NCBI RefSeq assembly: GCF_009192735.1
Contig: NZ_VTFU01000001.1
Location: 744,001 to 808,000 of the forward strand
Direction: 5' to 3'
Length of the DNA: 64,000 bases
DNA from: Arthrobacter gandavensis
GTDB lineage: Bacteria > Actinomycetota > Actinomycetes > Actinomycetales > Micrococcaceae
Shown one piece after another: positions 60,396-64,000 of the stretch. Position 1 is the stretch's first letter, and every line of letters begins with the position of its first letter. Below the pieces are notes generated by a model, which had not been told where the DNA came from, ran no database searches, and saw nothing but the letters and a program-made list of their open reading frames with translations. A program made the translations under genes and the position numbers.

Positions 60396-62293
60396 ACGCT
60401 GTTGACCCGGCGGGCCGGCAGCAGCGGGGCAAAGAACCCGGCCAGTTCCGAGGTGGCGGTCAGCGGCAGGACATGGGCCACGTACTGATCCGGGCGCACG
60501 ACGACGACGACGCCTGACCGGTCAAGTCCGCGCAGCTCAAAGATGTCCTCCTGTGGATCGGCGCCGAAGACCTGGGCCAGGTTGTTCAGGCCAAACGGTC
60601 CCACCTGCGGTTTGAACACAGCGGGCACCGAGGTGAGGTCAACGCCGGTGTGGTCCTGCTGGTAGATGACTTTAACGTCGAACCAGGCGTCCCGATCCAG
60701 GCCGTCCGGGGTGGCTGCCAGCGGAGAGTCCGGGGCTTCGGTGAGCCAGCGGGCCAGATCCGCCACGGCCGACGGCTCCCCGGCCCGTGCGGAATCGGCA
60801 AAAACGTAGATCCGCCACCTGCCGTCCGCCTCGGCCAAATGCCCCAGGTGGACCGGGTTGGTGTCACAGACCCGCCGGACCGGTGCGGATTTGAAGCGCT
60901 TGCCGACCGGAAACCCCGAGGCCAGGTCCTGGTGGTCCGCCTCCGCCACAATCAGGGAGGGTGCGTACTGGGTCATGAAGCCGGCCGGGAATTCAGCGGT
61001 GCTGACGTAGAAATCTTCGAGATCCGAGGGGTTTTCGAATTCCTCGGGTTTCTTCGCCATCAGGGTTGACCATTCCTTGTCGAAGTCGATGAGGTTCTTC
61101 GCCACCACCTGGCGTTCGGCGGAATAGGTCGAGAGCAGGCTCTCCGGGCTGCGGCCGTCCAGGACGTGGCCGAGCTTCCAGCCCAGGTTGAAACCGTCCT
61201 GCATGGAGACGTTCATGCCTTGCCCCGCCTTGGCGCTGTGGGTATGGCAGGCGTCACCGGTGATGAACACGCGCGGGGTCCGGGTTCCCACAGCTTCCGG
61301 CACGACGTCGTCGAAGCGGTCGGTGAGCCGGTGGCCCACTTCGTAAACGCTGTGCCAGGCAACGTTGCGGACATCCAGTGTGTAGGGGGCCATGATGCCG
61401 TTGGCCTTGGCAATGATCTCCTCGATCGTGGTCTTCCGGATGGCACCGTTGTCGTCCTCGGGCACCATCCCCAGATCCACGTACATGCGGAAGAGGTAGC
61501 CGCCTTCACGCGGAATCAGCAGGATGCTGCCGCCGTTGGAAGACTGGATGGCGCACTTGGTGCGGATATCCGGGAAATCGGTGTTGGCCAGCGCATCCAT
61601 CACGCCCCAGGCGTGGTTGGCCTTGTCTCCGGCGAGCGAGCAGCCAATGGACTGGCGGACCCTGCTGCGGGCACCGTCAGCACCAACAACGTATTTGGCC
61701 CGGACAACCCGTTCGGAGCCTTCGCGGGGGCCGTCCGTGTGGGCGAGGGTCACCGTGACCGGGTACTCGGCGTCGTCGTCCACCTCAAGTCCGACGAACT
61801 CATACCCGTAGTCCGGCACCATCCGTGCGGGGGCGTAGGCCATGTACCGCGCGAAGTAGTCCAGGACGCGGGCCTGGTTGACGATCAGGTGCGGAAATTC
61901 GCTGATCCCGGTTTCGTCGTCGAGCGCCCGGCCGGAGCGGGCAATGCTGGCCGGGTCCGCCGGGTCCGGGCGCCAGAACGCCATCTCGGTGATGCGGTAC
62001 GCCTCGGCGGTGATTTCTCCCGCGAACCCAAAGGCCTGGAACGTTTCCACGCTGCGTGCCTGGATGCCGTCGGCCTGGCCGATGGCCAACCGGCCGCTCC
62101 GGCGCTCCACAATGCGGGTGGTGACGTTGGGGAACCGCGACAGCTGCGCCGCGGCCAGCATCCCGGCCGGTCCGGAGCCCACAATGAGCACGTCCACTTC
62201 CTCCGGAAGCTCGCTGGGGCGGTTGATGCCGACGCCGGCAGCGGGGTGGATCCGCGGGTCTCCGGATACGTAGCCGTGATGGTGGAACTGCAC
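60392..62293 (-). CDS. mobA: FAD-dependent aromatic hydroxylase (MobA/phenol 2-monooxygenase family)
   Basis: 633 aa, normal for 3-hydroxybenzoate 4-monooxygenase. FAD motif VDVLIVGSGPAGMLAAAQLSRF, the DG motif VVGADGARSRVRQSIG, GD motif VFITGDACHTHSAKAGQGMNVSMQDGFNLGWKL, and the C-terminal thioredoxin-like domain starting about residue 455. Uses NADPH and oxygen to hydroxylate a phenolic acid to a catechol, here probably 3-hydroxybenzoate to protocatechuate. Followed upstream on the same strand by an aldo/keto reductase. Confidence 0.85.
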   Translation of the reverse strand: MQFHHHGYVSGDPRIHPAAGVGINRPSELPEEVDVLIVGSGPAGMLAAAQLSRFPNVTTRIVERRSGRLAIGQADGIQARSVETFQAFGFAGEITAEAYRITEMAFWRPDPADPASIARSGRALDDETGISEFPHLIVNQARVLDYFARYMAYAPARMVPDYGYEFVGLEVDDDAEYPVTVTLAHTDGPREGSERVVRAKYVVGADGARSRVRQSIGCSLAGDKANHAWGVMDALANTDFPDIRTKCAIQSSNGGSILLIPREGGYLFRMYVDLGMVPEDDNGAIRKTTIEEIIAKANGIMAPYTLDVRNVAWHSVYEVGHRLTDRFDDVVPEAVGTRTPRVFITGDACHTHSAKAGQGMNVSMQDGFNLGWKLGHVLDGRSPESLLSTYSAERQVVAKNLIDFDKEWSTLMAKKPEEFENPSDLEDFYVSTAEFPAGFMTQYAPSLIVAEADHQDLASGFPVGKRFKSAPVRRVCDTNPVHLGHLAEADGRWRIYVFADSARAGEPSAVADLARWLTEAPDSPLAATPDGLDRDAWFDVKVIYQQDHTGVDLTSVPAVFKPQVGPFGLNNLAQVFGADPQEDIFELRGLDRSGVVVVVRPDQYVAHVLPLTATSELAGFFAPLLPARRVNSV

Positions 62294-62333
62294 GCGGTGG
62301 TCCTCACTTCGTTGTGGCGGTGGTGTACGTAGG

Positions 62334-63179
62334 CTACTCCATGGTGACCCCGCTCAGCCGGGCCACGGCCTCCGGGTCGCGGTGGTCAAAGAAGAGCGAA
62401 CGGCCGGTGTCCAAATCGGCAATGGCAGCCATTTCCTGCGGACTGAGTTCAAAGTCGAACACCTGCATGTTCTCAGCCATCCGGTCCGGCCGCACCGACT
62501 TTGGAATCACCACCACCCCGCGCTGGATCAGCCAGCGCAGCACCACTTGGGCGATGCTCTTGTCATGGGCCCCGGCAATGTCGGTCAGCGTTGGATCGGA
62601 GAAGAGGTTGTTTTTCCCTTCCGCGAATGGTGCCCAGGACTCATGCCGGACCCCGCGGTCACTCATCAGCTGGTTTTCCACGACGCGCTGGTAATACGGG
62701 TTCGTTTCGATCTGGTTGACGGCGGGGGTCACCTCATTGTGGATGATGAGGTCCACCAGCCGGTCCGAGGAGAAGTTGGAAACGCCGATGGCCCGCGCTC
62801 CGCCGTCGTGATGGATCTTTTCCATCGTCCGCCATTCGCCGTAAACGTCACCAAAGGGCTGATGGATCAGATACAGGTCCACATAATCCATGCCCAGATA
62901 CTGCAGCGAGGTGTCAAAGGCCCGCTGGGTGGTGGCCTCGCCGTTGTCCTGGATCCAGAGTTTGGTGGTGATGAACAGTTCGTTCCGGGCAATGCCGCTG
63001 TTCCGCACTGCTCGGCCGACGGCGTCCTCGTTCTGGTACGCGGCCGCGGTGTCCAGGGACCGGTACCCGGCGGCCAGCGCTGCACTCACGGCCTCCTCAG
63101 TCTGGTCCGGAGGAACCTGATACACGCCGAAGCCCAGGATGGGCATTTCGACGCCGTTGTTCAGGATGACATATTCCAT
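62334..63179 (-). CDS. Aldo/keto reductase
   Basis: 281 aa of the YtbE/2,5-diketo-gluconate-reductase-like group. Catalytic residues: Asp/Tyr in [15 protein letters not shown], Lys in [10 protein letters not shown], His in [14 protein letters not shown]; cofactor part in [19 protein letters not shown] at 63179. Upstream of the hydroxylase with 40 bp between, so co-transcription is possible. Not closely similar to the reductase at 36207. Confidence 0.92.
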   Translation of the reverse strand: MEYVILNNGVEMPILGFGVYQVPPDQTEEAVSAALAAGYRSLDTAAAYQNEDAVGRAVRNSGIARNELFITTKLWIQDNGEATTQRAFDTSLQYLGMDYVDLYLIHQPFGDVYGEWRTMEKIHHDGGARAIGVSNFSSDRLVDLIIHNEVTPAVNQIETNPYYQRVVENQLMSDRGVRHESWAPFAEGKNNLFSDPTLTDIAGAHDKSIAQVVLRWLIQRGVVVIPKSVRPDRMAENMQVFDFELSPQEMAAIADLDTGRSLFFDHRDPEAVARLSGVTME

Positions 63180-63383
63180 GAGTTTTTCCTTTCGGTGCCC
63201 GGCAGGATCCCTTCGAGATTACAAGCGGGCGGCTTCCGGCGGGAGGGTGCCGGAGCCGGTTGAGCCGGGCGGAACGTTATTAGCCAGGCTTCTATATCCA
63301 AGGGTGAGATGATTCGTCGAAAGACCGCCGCACCGCCGGCCGATACTGCAGCTCCCGGCACGAGCCGGGGAACGGAGAACGCC

Positions 63384-64000
63384 ATGACCCAGTCCCCTGC
63401 CTCCACTCAGCCGGGCACTCCCGCCACCTCGGGCACTCCCGCCACCTCGGGCATTTCCGCCACCTCGGGCATTTCCGCCGGCTTGAGCAGTTCCGCCAGT
63501 TCAGGCAATGCCCGGCGGGATGACCTGGCTGCGGTGTATGCCGACGTCGTACTGGACAATCTGCGCCGGCCCTACCCCTTCGCCTCCCATCATGTGGAGG
63601 CCTCGCCGGCGGACCGCCCGAGTCCGCGCGAGCTGCACCCGAGTTTCCACACCTCCTTTGATTGGCACTCCTGCGTCCACATGCACTGGCTTGGCGTGAG
63701 CCTGCTGGAGTACGGGCTCGACGCCGGCCGGGACGCCGCTTTGCGGGCGGAGCTGGAGGCGACGCTGACCCCGGAGAACCTGGCCGTGGAGGCTGCGTAT
63801 TTGCTGGCCCATCCGGGGTGGGAACGGCCGTACGGATGGGCATGGCTTCTCCGGCTCGCTGCAGCCGCGGCTTCCTCATCCGATCCGCAGATCCGCCGCT
63901 GGGGAGCTGCCCTGGATCCGCTGGTGGATGACGTGGCGCAGCTGGTGGTGGCGTGCTCGGCGCGGGTGGAGTACCCGGTGCGGCACGGCGTCCACACCAA
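63384..64000 (+). CDS. DUF2891 family protein (C-terminus off the right edge)
   Basis: About 205 residues visible from ATG 63384 (GGAG ribosome site seven bases upstream). A Ser/Thr/Pro/Ala-rich leader made of 18-bp repeats precedes the conserved region: YPFASHHV, ELHPSFHTSFDWHSCVHMHWLGVSLLEYG, LTPENLAVEAAYLLAHPGWERPYGWAWLLRL. This is the DUF2891 beginning, with conserved histidines, tryptophan and the PYGWAW core. The rest is outside the window. Function unknown; resembles carbohydrate-processing alpha/alpha-barrel enzymes. Confidence 0.85.
   Translation, partial: MTQSPASTQPGTPATSGTPATSGISATSGISAGLSSSASSGNARRDDLAAVYADVVLDNLRRPYPFASHHVEASPADRPSPRELHPSFHTSFDWHSCVHMHWLGVSLLEYGLDAGRDAALRAELEATLTPENLAVEAAYLLAHPGWERPYGWAWLLRLAAAAASSSDPQIRRWGAALDPLVDDVAQLVVACSARVEYPVRHGVHT
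63413..63484. repeat. Four 18-bp tandem repeats inside the DUF2891 gene leader
   Basis: Units at 63413, 63431, 63449 and 63467 with consensus GGGCACTCCCGCCACCTC, the first two identical and the later ones drifting. They encode the hexapeptide repeats (G-T-P-A-T-S then G-I-S-A-T-S) of the flexible N-terminal leader. Confidence 0.9.

Noticed and set aside
61166-62332. 388-codon plus-strand frame opposite the aromatic hydroxylase
   Set aside because: Shadow of a gene with three intact FAD motifs.

Overview
The window looks like chromosome from a high-GC actinobacterium, most likely Arthrobacter or a close relative in the Micrococcaceae. Grounds: GC-rich coding sequence with frequent GTG and TTG starts and 4-bp ATGA/GTGA gene overlaps; the actinobacterial trio of histidine phosphatase, DUF3090 protein and SCO1664-type kinase-like protein (43.5-45.6 kb); a DUF6297/ABC ATPase pair; a ParB-like domain of the kind carried by Arthrobacter plasmids; and HpaE-type aromatic catabolism genes. 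I found no rRNA, tRNA or CRISPR array.

Layout. (1) 0-3.5 kb, minus strand: an aromatic meta-cleavage operon (FAH/RraA fusion, GntR regulator, HpaE-like dehydrogenase running off the left edge) behind a palindromic operator. (2) 3.5-10.3 kb: an accessory island with lower coding density and lower GC. It holds tiny cysteine-rich proteins, a deletion junction between two gene fragments, the N-terminal stump of a large restriction helicase, a membrane protein/RelE-ParE-like pair behind an inverted repeat, a membrane-anchored protein with a small peptide and possible antisense RNA, a frameshifted helicase-associated-domain protein, a stand-alone HIRAN protein and a ParB remnant. Plasmid or mobile-element debris is the simplest reading. 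(3) 10.3-13.1 kb: HxlR regulator divergent from an LLM/FAD double oxidoreductase fusion. (4) 13.0-23.9 kb, minus strand: one compact ten-gene operon headed by a LacI regulator with its own operator, followed by two sugar-type permeases, a lipoprotein binding protein, two divergent ADP-ribosylglycohydrolase-family enzymes, a glycosidase-like/SUMF1-like fusion, a CaiB/BaiF CoA-transferase and a CitE-like lyase. This is the best candidate for an undescribed catabolic system.

(5) 24-43.5 kb: mostly single genes or pairs: PepC/bleomycin hydrolase, cysteine hydrolase, luciferase-like monooxygenase, CGNR regulator, photolyase, AI-2E family permease, carboxymuconolactone decarboxylase family, MFS, cupin, a bactofilin-like membrane protein split by an in-frame amber codon, dehydrogenases and reductases, a twice-frameshifted small gene ending in a 15-bp tandem repeat, and a TetR/DUF4386 divergent pair with two matching operators. 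(6) 43.5-48.2 kb: the conserved phosphatase/DUF3090/kinase trio, a potassium channel, an EcsC-like protein and a DUF1643 protein. (7) 48.2-64 kb: pyruvate:quinone oxidoreductase, YjbR and RarA, two paralogous F420-reductase-like proteins flanking an Old Yellow Enzyme, a kinase-fold protein, a Vms1-like (baeRF) protein, a mycothiol-isomerase-like DinB protein, a DUF4232 protein, a MobA-type aromatic hydroxylase, an aldo/keto reductase and the start of a DUF2891 protein.

Function names come from motif and family recognition by eye. No database search was possible, so coordinates are exact but substrate-level functions are inferences.
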